Below the pieces are notes generated by a model. It had not been told where the DNA came from. It did no database searches and worked only from the letters and a program-made list of their open reading frames with translations. Positions 1 through 13,700 of a stretch of 64,000 nt of DNA are shown here, one piece after another. The translations under genes and the position numbers were made by a program. The first letter of the stretch is position 1, and every line of letters begins with the position of its first letter. Source of the DNA: Alisma plantago-aquatica (Eukaryota; Streptophyta; Magnoliopsida; Alismatales; Alismataceae); assembly GCA_963693085.1 (NCBI GenBank), contig OY856409.1:298317558-298381557 (forward strand), read 5' to 3'.

Positions 1-3000
1 TTTTTTTAAAGAAATTCCTAGACAACCCATGTCAATAAGGTTTGCCACCTTTTTAGGGATCCCATATTTAGGAACTCTATGGTTTTGTATGACTAGCCCA
101 TGGAATAGTAGGAATGGTAACATATTAAGAATTCTTCCCTAGTTCATTGTGAGTGAGGAGAAACCATGCAATGGAGACTTGTAATGGTTTATGGAGTGAG
201 CCATTTGTGTTGAAACACTATGAGAATTTGTATCAAACTTTAAAAAAGTGCATAATCTATTTTTTATGTTTTATCAATGAGGATGACGTTCTATGATATG
301 TAAATTGCATTTTTGTTGTTCTTGGTATCTCATTATATAAATTCTCTCTATGGATACTATCCTATTTTATTGTTTCTGTGATAAATGAAGATAGGGATTT
401 TGTACATAAAGTTAATTATACATCAAGATGTAATACCCTTAGAAGATACCTTTGGATTGCCTAATGTTACCTCTTATTAGTACCTTATTGATGAAGGGGT
501 CTGATCCACATGGGAGTAGTTCAAAATCTTATGAATCGTACTCTATCTGGAATCCATCTTCCAAACAACCTCCAAAACTGACCAATACAATTTGTCATGT
601 TCTTTGACATGTTAATGATTAGGTTTTTGACCACTCTTCACCTTGATCCTTATTTGTTCATATAATCATTTGTTAAGAAATCAATGACCTATCCAACATC
701 TACTTCTTTTGTATAAATACACTTTGATCCTCCAAATGAGAATAAACGAATGCAATTACATCTAATTTGTTGATTCATTGGATATAATCATATTAATGAT
801 GTTGTAAATGACAATGAACATAGACACCTTAGTTGTCATTTGTTACTGGTTCTTTGGATTAGTATCACATAAAAATATATATCTTCTCATTATTCATATA
901 TTTCATATTGGGATGAAATAATTTATAGTCTAGGTACAATATTTATACAATTTTTGTATAAACTTGAACACATCCCCTTATGTCTTGATGAGTACATCAA
1001 TGGCATTTGATCCAAAGTATTCATGTGTCCTCTGCTTTATGTGGCATTGTGTATTCCAATTAGTGATCTTGTTGAATAGATATGAGTTATGGCAAACACA
1101 TTCTTTGGTCTCCTCATCTTGGTTGTTCCAAAGAGTTGCTACAAATGTTATTTCATGACTTGCTTTCTAATCATGCTTGCACGAGCCCTCATCATTTAGT
1201 ACTCCCTTTTTTTATCCAAATCTAGTCAATATTCATTTTATCATGTTTCTTTGCCACCTTGATGAGATATTTTTATGGATGTAGTATTAATAACAACATC
1301 TATATGAGATTATTAAATATTTTCGTACTATCAAATGTGCTTCATAAGGTTCCACCACCATTAACTTATAGGGGAAAGTTTTGTCTTTTGCGAGCCATTT
1401 TCAGTATTCCTCATCTTAGTACTTCCCTTTCATTTAGTCCAGTCATGCATATTTGATTGGCCTATTTCATGTGTATAAGTGAGTACTTACTGTGAAAGAA
1501 TCTCTTTGTATTAGTAGCTTCATTTTGCATTGATATCTCATTTGTGTAGTTCCTTATTGCAAAATTATGAGGAATAATGTATCACTTGTTTAATAGTCCA
1601 ATAAATAAATTGTGATGTTTCTTTGTTGTACTGAATGCATGTGTTGATAAAAAACAATTAATATGTTCTAGTTATCATACCTCATTCAATTACATAAGGA
1701 AGTGAAAAAATAGAACATATTATGACTTTTGTTTCCAAAGCATGAAACAATACAAACTAACTGACTAATTATTATGTTATCTGCGCAAGCATCTCGTATT
1801 GTAAAGTAACATCATTATATTACTTTATTAGTCATTTATTTTGTGATACAATGTTCTTGTGTCATTTTGGAATATACTATGTACATATCATACTTTTTAT
1901 TCCTAGTATTATTTGTTGGGTTTCCCAAGTAGTACTACGAATATAGAACTTAGTGAGTAACTAGATTTGGAGAACATTTATTATTAGAAATAAGTAGGAC
2001 ATGCATTGAAGGGTCAGGAAACAAAAGGGTTGTTTGTGTCATATTCAATCCTTGGATTTAATTTCCACACATGTGATTTAATGATTTAATTTGGTTTTAT
2101 TCAAAGCCGAGGGGAATGTCCTTCAAGTTGAACGCTTGAGAAAGTAAGCAAATCATTAGATCTTGTAAGTATGGTTTGCATGTCATTAAGTTTACAATTT
2201 CATGTAATAAAACTAGAAAATGTTAAAATTTGGATTTCCCTTAATATATTTTTGACACCTAGTCGTGCTAATATCAATGTGAATTGAAATATGTAAGGGA
2301 TTCAAAATTTATATAAAACATTATGGTTGGAACTTGTAATCTAAATTAATAAACTATTTCTACATGTCCACATATAACCTTAACAAAAATATATGTGGAG
2401 AAAATCTAGGATAACATCCCACAATAAAGACTTGGACATTTAGACCTAAAGTACCATAGAAGTCAAATTTTACATCCTAAATTTCCATGATTTTCTCCTT
2501 ATCAAACTATTTTATGTATTGAAAATCACGCAATTGATAAAACATTAATAAACTAATGAAACACATAAAAAGTATGACTTCCATACTATTATATTTACTT
2601 GGGCATGAAAATATGATTTCAAATAAATACCGTATTAAAATAAATTGCAAAAAAAAACAAAATGTTGAACATGAAATGATTCTCCATAATTAAACATGAG
2701 TAAAACATACATAAATCAATTTTCTTCTTGAGAAAATTAAATAAAAATAAGACAATGAGCTAAATATACTAATTAGCTTGTAAGATATAGTAATTTATAT
2801 TCTCATAGAAGAGCATGATAATTAAAATGAAGCATAAATTATTTTGAATCAATAACCTTAAAAGCACATGCCTATCAAATACAACAACAAAAACAATAGT
2901 GAAGTTAATGATAGAGAGTGAACAACAAGAAAAAGAAAATTAAGAAAATGAAGAGGAGATGATGATTATTATTATGATTGTATATACATCCTCATGTATC

Positions 3001-5880
3001 AACCTATTTAACATATAAGGTGAGGATAAAGAGGAAACTAACCAAAAAATGCACCAATAAAAGCCATAAAGGCCTACTAAAACTCAATGAGATCATCATA
3101 TCATATTGGAAACAGAAGCACAAAGCCTGAGACGTCACAAAGTATCGACATAACATAAACCAAAATATCCTTGACATATTATAAGGTTGATCACTAGCTC
3201 ACCAACTTATCATGTGAATATGTATCTTGCCAAAGAACAATAGCATATTCATATAATAACGTATCACAAAAAGGCATGTTTCTAATATTACAACAATGAT
3301 AGTTGACTCTATAAGTACACTAAGTTACATTATCTCTCTCGTTTTGTTACAACATGACTACTAGGCATGAAAATCATAACAATGACAAGGAAACACGTAC
3401 AAGAAAGATAATTTGATGTCTTCAAAAAATAGGACAGAGTATATAGTGACTTTAATAAACTAGAAGAACCTCACTACATATTCCACCAATGTTACACACC
3501 AAACAACATGCATCTATTGCATTGACTCAGATATTTTAAAGACAGTGGAACATGTTTTTTGAGTTTTTATTGCCTCAGAGAGTGGGTACTTTCCACCTAT
3601 AAAAAGCATATCCAAGGGAGGTTTATTATTAATAAATGGATGATTCAGCAATTGCATAAACATGGTAGACTATCTAAACCAAGTTAAAATATAAGCAATA
3701 AAGGAAGAAAAATACAGACAACAAATTATACTTGTCTTTTATTAACATCTTATCTTTTAAGCATATTTTAAATACATTTAAGTCAACTAGTTCACATATT
3801 AAGCATATAATTTGATTTAACATTGGATCAACATTTGAGTGTCTCTAAATAATAGCACAAGGGCCCAACTACTCAAGGAATATGACAAGGGTCCACCATA
3901 TCAATCTGATAAAGGAGAGGTGTGTGCAATTTTGGTTGGATCACTCCCTTTGAATACAACATAGGTTTGAGATCTCACTCTCATATTTGTGGTGCTTCCC
4001 CTAATCCTTAGAGCTGGGCTTTGTATCCACACCTATGGTTCTGAACCCATATACAACTTAGACGACATTGTGTATATACATAGTCCACATAATATATTTA
4101 ATTCCATATAGTCATCACATAACCACCATCGTCTATCTCACATTCATATTATAATTCATATCATTGTTAACACACAAATTAATTAGTTATTTCTCATGAA
4201 TCATTAAACATGAACATGCTTTGAGGTCATGTATATTCATCATGCCAATATTAAAAATATTAGTATACATTCATTGGTTGTTCTTAAGCATCATTATAGT
4301 CATTCTTGTAATGTATCATAATTTTTTGTATTCATTCATTAGGTATTCTTTCTCATCATTAATTGCAACAATTATGACCTAGTAAGGGTTATTTGTAAAT
4401 TGCACATCATCCTAACACCAACAATAACAAAATATTTAGGCAGGACATGAACTAATTAAGATATCACAAGTCATCCTCCATTCAAAGAATACAACATATT
4501 CAACAAATAGAGAATAATTATACTATGATTTGTAGGGAAATATCTACTAATAACCACTAGGGATTACATGAGAAAGAATAACAACTCTATATATGGCATA
4601 AGATTCCAATAATATATATTTTTGGGATACCCACAACTTCAGTTCATCCTTTGTGAATGCTCTTCAAATGTATTAGTAGGTCATATATTAAGAATGAACA
4701 AGATAAGAAAAAAAGATTTATTGTCCAAAATAGCATATATAGGGGGATACATTTATCATTTCCCCTTATATAAATATATTTATTGAAATTAGTGTAGAAA
4801 CTTGTATTCTAACATGGAAGTGGGATGATAACACTTCAATCACCATTTAGGGTGCATGCGAGAGGAGAATACAACATTTTAGTATAGAATCTATGTTATA
4901 AATTTGTAACTCATGAAAATGATTATCATATTCACAACAAAAGCCTAATAATACAACATGTAAGCATCAATAACGAGCATATAGACAATGTATATGCATT
5001 ATTCCTATCTTACATCCCATTTCTTCACATATTAGGAGAGAGACAAGTATTTAGTCACCTTAAGGAAACCAAACAAAGACTACAAAAACAAAATGAGCTC
5101 CTCTCCTGTAGATTGAGGTACCTAACAATAAAAAAAAGCTTCATCTTTAAGATCAAGCTTCCTTACATAAAAAAAGGTGTCTTTATAATGGTGAATCCAC
5201 AACAAATAGAAACTATCAAGCCCAACTACATCATGTTTAACCTTGGTCCTCAAAGGATGCTACATAACAAAGGTCTACCAATAAGCAACATCGTTTATGA
5301 CAGGGAAGTCTAGATCACGTTTTCATCAATCTGTCTAGACTAGCAGGGAGAAATAGAGTTTTTCTAGAAACTAAAGAGAGAGACTATCTATTCATTGATA
5401 AGTAAATGACAAAATTATAGTTTGACTAAACAACATATATGGAAAGAAAGGTGATAAGCTAACTTTTTCTTTCTATGCTTATGCACCTTGTCAACCCAAA
5501 TTGAGACTCAACATACTCATTTGGATATCAATTTCATGTATTGAGTATTATGATACTTCAATTTGTTCACCTCAATGACTAGTCTCATGTGTGTCACAAT
5601 AATTTAAAATATCAAACACCATGATACACTTTAACATATAACCACATTGCAGCTAAAATCGAACTTCTTGATTCTTTTTTCTTTCTCTTTAATGACTTTC
5701 ACATTATTTAAGGATAAATTCTCTTTCCAATGGTAAAAAAATCATATCAATCAGGCCTATATTGCCCAAGTTATGAACTAATGAAATTTCGGTCAAATTA
5801 CATGTGATTTATTCAAGTTTATGCATTTCTTAGCCTTATTGAGCTCAAATAAGGCGCATGTACCAAATAGGGGAGGTGCC
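1..5880. other. AT-rich stretch without recognisable genes
   Basis: I read both strands and found no frame longer than about 66 codons and no motif of a transposon or host protein. Composition is strongly AT-rich, with scattered short A/T runs and no clear long terminal or inverted repeat that I could pair by eye. It may be decayed retrotransposon sequence, such as the missing 3' end of the Athila-like element that begins further right, but I could not align it to anything in the window. Confidence 0.6.
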
Positions 5881-6720
5881 TCATTATCTTTGTGGTTATC
5901 CTCTCTTTGATTTCTCATCCATACCGGGCCTTTGGATCTTGTAGTCACTTATATACACCCCTATCTGACGACCTACATACCATCACCTTCCTCCGAACAC
6001 ACCAACAACGCCAACGACACTAGCAGCACCTATTCCACTACTACACCACTAACAATCAACACCTTTCATTTAATCCTTTGCCTCAATCAAACTCAAAACA
6101 CTTCTTTACTTCATTGATTCCATGTTTCCCCTTTCACTTCACCTTTTTCATGCCCAAACTCACCTCCATGTTGGTCGTCTCCTACTTTCTAACCCTAGCT
6201 GCCATCATGAGGGTAGCTTTGGGCACCGCCACCCTGGAGCTTCCCAGCCACATATAAGGTGGTGCTCAAATTCATCAGCTCAAAGACAAGTTGGGTGACC
6301 TACTTACATGGTTGAAGCAGCCCTTCTCCCCCACCCACCACAAGCTCAGGCGAGCTAGGGTCGTGATGCTGCCACGACAGATGTTGGTCACTTATAGGAA
6401 ACTACTGGAGAAGGGTGATGAACCCTGAGCCATGTGATGTGCATCCTACAACCAACAGTAGGTGCGATCCTCACCCTCCCTTCTTGGGCCAGTCATGGTT
6501 TGCTGACCGTGCTCCAAAGGTGTAGGATCAGGCGTCCAAGCAGCCCAGGAAGGGTGTGAAGGTGGTGGGAGGCTTTGGGTATCACCCAACTGATCAAGGG
6601 TGGTGGCGAGTGTCTAAATGTTCTATGTGTCTGCTCAGTGGTGGTGGAGTGTGGTTAGGAGAAGGGGGAAGAGGAGGTCAAGTTAATTACCATGGGATCA
6701 TGGATCAACAACCCTGGTTG
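5880..6720. other. GC-richer patch in AT-rich surroundings
   Basis: Between roughly 5.9 and 6.7 kb the sequence becomes markedly richer in G and C than the flanks, with C-rich codon-like runs. In this window similar GC islands occur inside long LTRs (about 47.5-48.4 kb and 59.4-60.3 kb), so this could be an LTR relic. It could also be a decayed gene fragment. No LTR partner was found. Confidence 0.35.
6150..6428 (+). pseudogene. possible fragment of a secreted-protein gene, one internal stop
   Basis: A frame starting at an ATG at 6150 runs 92 codons to a TGA at 6426 and is broken only by one TAA at 6255. The first 25 or so residues are hydrophobic in the manner of a signal peptide (Leu, Val, Ala, Ile-rich after MPKLTSM). 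The part after the stop is basic and polar, with a Pro-Thr-His-His-Lys stretch followed by Arg-rich residues. GC content here is higher than in the surroundings, as in coding DNA. I do not recognise the family, no neighbouring exon is evident, and the frame could be chance in a GC-rich repeat. I assign no function. Confidence 0.2.
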
Positions 6721-8680
6721 ATGACAAAATAATGTATGTAAGGACCCCCTCCTTTCCATATAGTTCTTATGCATATTTTTAGAAATCCATATCTTTCTCA
6801 TTCTAAGGCCAAAATATATGAACCTATATATCAAAAGTCCTCTCGATAAGGTCTATAGAATGATCATATTTACATACCTTGGATCTTCTTTTATTCTCCC
6901 TCTTTTTCTAAATATGATATCTTGACCATGTTGACTACAGTTAATGCATGATTGCATTAGAGATTGGACCTTAGATGCACATGTACTTCTCTAATCATCA
7001 TATTTGTACCTTTTATGTATTTTTGATCTAGTTGAAGTTCCTAATCACCCTAATTTCTCATGCTGACTCTATTACACATATGTGTCTTGTTTGGGACATT
7101 AACGATAGACTTTGGACAATATTTCTGATCTTGTTTTTAATGGACGTCTAGAATCATCACAACCTTGAAGATTAGTAACCTTATGCTTCTCTATGAATCC
7201 AATATCATCCCCAAATTCCCCTTTTGCTATTTGTGTCAATATGGTTTGATATGCTTGGAAGTGACTCCTTTATGACAATGTTTGTTGAACTTTGAACAAA
7301 TGTGATTATAAACCATTTGATACATCCAAACCTAATGGATATTTGAAAATAGTAGAATCATGATGTGTTGTGACCTAATTGTCTAAGTCCAACCCCATTT
7401 GATACATCCAAACCTAAGTCTAACTTGGCTAAAATCCTAACATGAAGCTAGTTAGGGTTAATGATGAGAGTCTAATACATATATGTAATCTTGTTCTTAA
7501 CCAGGGGTTGCTTGTGGATAGATAGTCAATGCTAAGCTAAATTAAGAATATCTAAATCAGGTATGAGATTTTAATAATTATATGACCATGACTTTCTTTC
7601 TTGAAATATAATACATATGTATGCTTGTTTATTTAATCACTTATTTCCATGTCGCATTGTAGTATTGTACTCGATGTTTATATTGTTATCATTGTTTTAT
7701 AACTTGTGAACATAATATAGAAACTCCATTATACAAACCTCATGCATCTTCCTAAAGTTTTGGGGTAAGGACATAAATTTGGGCATCCTACTTGAGTTAT
7801 TAAGATTGGCCGGACCATGTCAATGAAAGGGTTAGCTACTCTTGAGCAATGTCATAGACTCTTCCAAAAAGAATTTGTCCATAAAAGGCCTTACGAACAC
7901 ATGGTATTGATGAATGCACGAAATGTTGGTATAATTAGAGTGAAATGATATGAAACACGGGCTCTTGCCGTGCTAAATACTTAACTTGTTTATTCTTGTT
8001 CGTTTACTTATGCAATCTTTTGAAATTGTGCAAAGCTTATGTATATATATCTTTTAGCCCTGTATTCAGAACCTCATGTGCTTGAACCACCTTGTTCCAT
8101 GTATTTTTATAGGTTCAAAGATTAATAGAATTTGATGGGCTTGGTGAGATATATAAGGTGTACTTGTTGTATGATCCCTAGTATACATGAGCATACATGG
8201 AGGTATAATCCATGTAGATGTTAGATAAACTGCCTAGTCCATAAAGATCATGTTTCACATCCTAGAAAGTCTCAGTCACATTAAGGTATTGTGGCATCAA
8301 ATATTATTGATAATAGGTGGGATCAAAGAGATTGCTACATCTAAGGAACAACACCTCTTGTAAAAGAAAAAGATGGAATTATTAAATTGAAGAAAATAAG
8401 ATATGTTATGGAAAATAAAAGCAACTCATTGGGTAAGGGTAACCCATCTTCATCGGGCCACATAGCCCATTCCCTGTAGGCTTATCAATATGTGAGATTG
8501 TGAGATCCTTACTTTGACAATCAGAGGACTGAGGAGATGATACGATGAACAGATGTTGAGGTGCATCATGGACTTGTTAAAGAGCTCCAACTATCCAATT
8601 ATTGAATTGGATTGTCAAGAACATGGATTTTAAAAAAAAAGAATTTTGTGAAAAAAAGAAAGAAAAATTAAACAAAAATT
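6720..8680. other. AT-rich stretch without recognisable genes
   Basis: I see no supported coding region, RNA gene or clear repeat here. By position it could hold the 3' part and 3' LTR of the minus-strand Athila-like element to its right. I could not match it to the presumed 5' LTR beyond 38.76 kb. Confidence 0.5.
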
Positions 8681-8689
8681 GAAAGAGTT

Positions 8690-8790
8690 AAGGGAAAGAA
8701 ATGAAAATAGCTTAGTTGCCTTTCAATAAGCATCCCAGTTTAATGTCACAGACCCGATTGATGATATCGAATAATCACGATGGGTGCGTG
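8690..8790 (-). other. post-pol non-coding motif of the Athila-like element
   Basis: On the minus strand this stretch reads as a GACATTAAAC motif, then GCTTATTG, then an AGGCAAC motif, followed by T-rich sequence. It resembles the stretch that follows the pol stop codon in Athila/Tat elements. It lies only about 150 bp beyond the end of the protease remnant, which suggests that most of pol is missing. Recognition is by pattern only. Confidence 0.4.
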
Positions 8791-8934
8791 AGTATGGTTT
8801 TCTAACCGTTGTCTTTTGGATACATAGGACCTGGATTATGATTATATGATGTACATACCTTGATCAAGGACTGGTCCATATTACCTTTGTGAGTGTTTTT
8901 GGAGATTTGATTGCTTTTGTTCCAATCGACCTTC

Positions 8935-9340
8935 CTCCTAGAATACTTCAATTGATTTATACACCTTCTTTAAATCTTCAGGAACCCAATACTCAACAGT
9001 CTTATTTCTTGGTCACAAGATGAGTTTGTTGGCTTCAACATCTACTAAAGCCCTCGTAGTGACTAAGAATGGTCTTCCTAAATTAGTGGAAACCAATTAT
9101 CCTCTTTAATTTGCATTACCATGAAATCTTATGGTACATATGTATCATATCCAACCTTGATTAGTACACCTCCAATTATTCCTGAGGGCTTTGTAATGGA
9201 TACATCGGCCAATTTAATGGTCATAGTTGTTGGAAGGAGATTGGTGAATCTAAGACATTGGCATAAAGTGTTTGGAATAATAGAAATGCGTGCACCTAGG
9301 TCAGCAAGTCCCTTGTGACAAGTGTCCTCGCCTAAGAAAC
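8935..9340 (-). pseudogene. retroviral-type aspartic protease remnant, Athila-like
   Basis: The minus-strand translation begins with KGLADLGARISIIP, carrying the DLGA active-site motif of pepsin-like retrotransposon proteases. It runs through a KPSGIIGGVLIKV segment and a DFMVMQ strand to a GRPFL...ALVDVE segment, which is the typical order of this protease family in plant Ty3/gypsy elements. The enzyme would cleave the gag-pol polyprotein in the virus-like particle. The copy is dead: a stop interrupts the frame before DFMVM, a one-base deletion shifts the frame just before GRPFL, and another stop follows VDVE. The region after it shows no reverse transcriptase. The family call is secure; the lineage is less so. 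Confidence 0.75.
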
Positions 9341-10613
9341 TATTGCAAATGAACCATGAGCTTTTTTTCTTTTATGACATTTGATTTTGAACTATATTAT
9401 AGGTTGTTTGTGCTAGCTTCATAGTCTTACATTACTCTATCATATACTTCTTGGATAGAAGGGTCTTGAGATATGTGCCCCAGGTTGTTATTTCATCTAG
9501 TGCATTGAGGAACAAGATGTTGACTTGGAGTTTCTTCATAGTGTCCTTAAATTTCATGAATTGGTCATCCAACTTGGTCTAATTGAGACGATCCAGATAA
9601 GGTACATGAGGTTTGGGCATGGGTTCTTTGAGTGTTGTTGATGGTCTAGAGTTGAATGTTAGTGCCACAATAGTTGAGTTCTTACTGATGCCCGCCTGAG
9701 CTAATGCCACAAGTGGGTATGATGTATGAGCTTATACTAGACTGACTATTGGATGGTCATCCAACAACTCAGAATCTGAAATATAGGATGCCTTCATTTC
9801 TACTAGGAGGAATAGATGCATGAGTGGGGGTTGGGGGTGTAGAATACACGTTCCCAAACCTTGTCATTATGATGTTTAGCTACTCCAGATGTTTGTGGTT
9901 TTTCTCTAGTTATCAATGATTTACCTAGTGAGGGATGTTCACTAGATTCTAGGTGAGCAATTTGTGATTTTAATGCCCTTTTAGTTGGCCATGGCGTTGG
10001 CCAATTGAGTCTAGAATGTCACCATCATCTGCTATAGTTTCTTCACTATATCTTGTGTTGGTGTTAGCGTTATCTATAGTGGTGGGGGTTGATTTCAATT
10101 CTGATATTGATGTCACTACTAGTAGTTCCTTCTTGGAAAGATGAATCTATAATTTCCCTAGTTGCGCGGGCCAATGTAGTTTGATGACACTCTATCTTGA
10201 GTGGATCGCGGAGGGGTCCGTTGATTGGGACTCTCAACCCCAGTTGTATTTCCGAATTGGAAACCTAGGTGGTTACGAGCCTGATTTGGATTGTAGTATT
10301 CTTTCCCTAGTATAATATGAATATAATTCATGTGTTCGGATTGGGTAACTATGTAATGTTGCTCCGTGTCATACTCATGAAATGTAGTGTACAATTATTA
10401 ATAATGAATTGTGTTTTGATCTACTACATGGCATAATGCATAGGAAGTTGCAATGATTTGCACCTCAGGCGTCTGGTTCTTCCTCTCATATGCACTGAAG
10501 GATTTTTCAATGTTATCATATTTGAGAGAGAGATTTTAATGGTTCGGATGTGGATATGCATTATGACCAGTCCTTTATCATAGCTACTTAAGGATGCCTT
10601 TTCCCAAGGGTCT
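9341..10613 (-). pseudogene. gag C-terminal part of the Athila-like element
   Basis: The best-preserved piece is a 78-codon frame at 10158-10394 (minus), rich in Asn, Tyr, Gln and Gly with a YYNPNQ motif, in the style of the low-complexity Asn/Tyr-rich gag end of Athila-type elements. It lies upstream of the protease in the same orientation, as gag should. Stops and shifts are frequent between it and the protease. At 10613 gag stops abruptly where the copia LTR begins. The flanking gag sequence resumes at 37752 in the same orientation, so the copia insertion disrupted gag. Confidence 0.55.
10609..10613. repeat. target-site duplication of the plus-strand copia, left copy (GGTCT)
   Basis: GGTCT lies immediately before the TGTTGGTATG start of the copia LTR. 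GGTTT at 37747-37751 lies immediately after the end of its 3' LTR. A 5-bp duplication with one later change is what a copia integrase leaves. Confidence 0.7.
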
Positions 10614-10752
10614 TGTTGGTATGTATGCCTAGAGATCCAATCATGTGATGATTGAAAAGGAATATCGAGTAAAGGATTAGATTAATAAATATTAAAGCCA
10701 ATTTTCCAATTCATTCTTCTTCACTCAGTTATGTGATAATGAGGAAACATAA
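10614..10752 (+). repeat. copia 5' LTR, first 139 bp
   Basis: The segment starts TGTTGGTATGTATGCC and aligns with the first 139 bp of the 3' LTR at 35684-35822. Shared stretches include ATGTATGCC, CAAT..ATGATGATT and TTCTTCTTCACTCAGTTATG. It ends where the long-LTR gypsy begins at 10753. Confidence 0.8.
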
Positions 10753-13700
10753 TGTAACGAACTAAAATCTGGGTATATTCTTAGTTTGTCCAATTTTCCT
10801 AAGCTTTTCCAGTCTTTTCTATCCTTTGTGTACTTGATGTTGAATTTGAGGAATTATTAGTGGTTTTGGGTGAATTCTATCACCATTTATCCCAATGTAT
10901 GGGTTTATGCACATATACCTCAATAATGTTTTAATCAAGGTCTAAAATGAAAATTAACCACTTATGTGACATATTGATAAAATGAATTCATTATAGAACA
11001 TTCCTTATTGTTTTGAAGCAAGGAAGAGAAGAAAGAATGTATAAGAAGATTTAAACATGTTAATGTGATATTTAATTATTTAATATGATAAATAGAGTGA
11101 TTATTGGATAATGGGCTAAAATAAAAGGAAGTCTAATTGCTTAATTATAATTTCAAATTTGTTTTACTTGGGATTGATTTGGCTTGGAGGCCAAGTTCCA
11201 TAATCTTGGTATAAGAATAACTATATTTATTTTGTTAAAAAATAAAAGGTGAGTTTTCTGCAAAATATAAAATAAGTTATTATATGACACCAAAAGTGAC
11301 AACTAATGTTAGATTCATAATCTCCAAGTTACAATTAGCCTTGGGGTAAATTTTCATGTAATTTGGATAATCTTTAATTAAATGTGTAGCTTAGGAGAGA
11401 GAAAGTACATAAAGGCCCAAATGTTAAATAAAGTGATAAATAACTTCAAAGGATAAAATTAATGACAAATTTGTGTCAAACATGTTTTCGTTTGCATGAA
11501 GGTGAACTTTCACATTAATTGGGTAATTCTAGAAGTCTCTAATGCATTAAGAAAGAGAAAATATGAATTACTTTAAAAGAATTAAATAAAATACTTAGAA
11601 TCTTCAAAAGTGAAAACTAATTCCAATTTAGGATTTACATGTCCAAAATAGGCTACATGTCAAATTTCATTTAATTTGGAGTTTGTTTGTACCCTCAAAT
11701 GAAGAGAGAGAGAAAAAGGATAATGATTTAATACAAACTTTATTTGAAATTTATTAGGAATCAAATAAATGTATCACACGACCTCTATCATCTTCCACAT
11801 AGATATTGGCTATTGTTTAGAAATTTCAATTGCTCAAAATTCATCACCTAGCTCACATAGAAAAGGAAACAAATGCTGATTTTAGTGTTATTTCAAAATT
11901 GATTTTCTCTTCCATTTCTCCATTTTTCCTCGAGATTTCTTCACCTACACATTGCAAATTGAATTCTGAATCTAACGAGCCATTACTCATGGTCTCTCAT
12001 GGTGTATCCGTGATTCCCCAATTTGGCTTCCATTGTTCTCGAAGCTCCTACTCCCCTATGGACACACACCCATCCTCACATATATATTGGTGCCTATGTC
12101 TTCGTCGCACATTGCTAAACCTTCCTACTTTACCAATTTCCTCGCATACTACCGTTTTGACCATTGAGGATCAAGTTTAATTCTCCTAGCTTATGGCTCT
12201 TCTCCCCGGGTTTCGGCAACACCAACATCTCAATTGATCCCCAAGCTAAGTTTGTCCGACCTTCTTCTTACTTTTATTGTCTTCATTTTGACAAATTAGC
12301 ATGAACTGCAGATTTTCCCAAATTTTAGCCATTCGAGCAACTCTATTAGCATCCATGATGTGTGGTGAGGAAGGGAATGAATCCCCCATCTATTTTTCTA
12401 ATTCTATCCCTACTTTTTCTTCTTTCTTTTTTCTCGAGCAAGGGCATGTTGGTCATTCCAACTCTTGTTTTCTTTCCTTTGAGCGAGTCAAACTGAGCCT
12501 CTAACCACCAACTTGGCTGCTCACAATTGGTCCAGGCCATGTGGGCCTGATACCTCTTTCCTCTCTCTCATGTAAATTCTTTTCACTTATTTGGCATTTT
12601 TTAATTTTTTGATTGGCTGATTTTATAAAAATCATATTTTTTTTCTCTTATTGTCCAAAAATTATAATTAAATATGAATTAGGATTGCAAAAATGTGGTA
12701 TTTTAAATAAAAAAATTTATAGACACTAATTTACATGTTTTTTATGGTTGATTTTTTAAAGTCTTATAAATCGTATAAAACACTGTAAGATTGGTAACTA
12801 ATTCATATAAACTCCAAATAAAGCAAATAAATATGTTTTCTTGATCAGGAGAATCAGATAAATCATTTGGTTTAGGTTTTGTGATTGAAATCTAAGGCTT
12901 TCCAAATAGGTCTAAAATTAGGGCTTCATACATGTATATGATTTATAAAACCCAATATATGTGAATAACTTGAATTAGGCAAAGAAAATATTGGAATGAA
13001 CTAAGTTGGTGACAAATAATTAACTTGGACTCTGAGTTGAAGTATGTGCAATCTTACTCTTTAATTGGGTCATATTTGTTACCCAACACTAATTTCTCAA
13101 TGAGGCATGGACTAAAACCTTTATTTCTATTATTGATCTTTTTGGTAAAATCTATGTTATTTGCATGGGTTTTGAACTCCACCTACAATATTTCTATTAT
13201 TTCAACTTGCCATAATATTTCTTTTAGCATGATGATATTTTTGGCTTGTTAGGTATTATTTTTGTACTTATGTACAACCACCCATACTTTGGGCATGTCT
13301 TATTTTTCCCTGGCGAATGTATTTACTCTCCCTGATACGTAAATATTTTATTATGTGAATGGGAATGTGTTTACTCTCCCCTCACCTATTGGTTGGGGTC
13401 TGGTAGGTGCCTCAACCCTACTTAGTTAATTTACTCTAAATTAGATATTCATGTAGAATTTCTCATTGTTTGACATGGAAAGCTCCTTATTTGATATGTT
13501 CCTCATACTCTTGACTATGTTTGTTCTATATGAATATACACAATTTGTTATCTCTCATTGATATTACCTTGATCTTGTTCAGTACCTTGTTTTATCCTCT
13601 TTTTGGGTGATCCCAACCACCAAGGTCTAAGACAAGGAGTGGAACAAAACCAAGGAGTGCCCTCCCAGACCTAGGATCAGAGTTGCACAACAGGAGCACG

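Larger units (their letters stand above)
8680..10613 (-). mobile_element. Athila/Tat-like Ty3/gypsy element, downstream half (gag end and protease)
   Basis: Reading leftward on the minus strand, this segment carries the end of gag, the aspartic protease and a non-coding stretch of the type found after pol in Athila/Tat elements. The upstream half (primer site and gag start) lies 27 kb away at 37747-38760, and both stop exactly at the ends of the plus-strand copia. Reverse transcriptase and integrase, expected between the protease and the leftmost segment, are not recognisable. The copy is therefore internally deleted or non-autonomous. Assignment to Athila/Tat rests on the protease style, the gag end and the tRNA-Asp-type primer site of the other half. 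Confidence 0.7.

Noticed and set aside
1..5880. Possible 3' LTR of the Athila-like element
   Set aside because: No stretch could be matched by eye to the presumed 5' LTR beyond 38761; it needs an alignment I cannot run.
11830..12504. Frames of 116 and 67 codons
   Set aside because: They fall within the long gypsy LTR; the equivalent part of the other LTR (18640-19300) is similar DNA with the frames broken.
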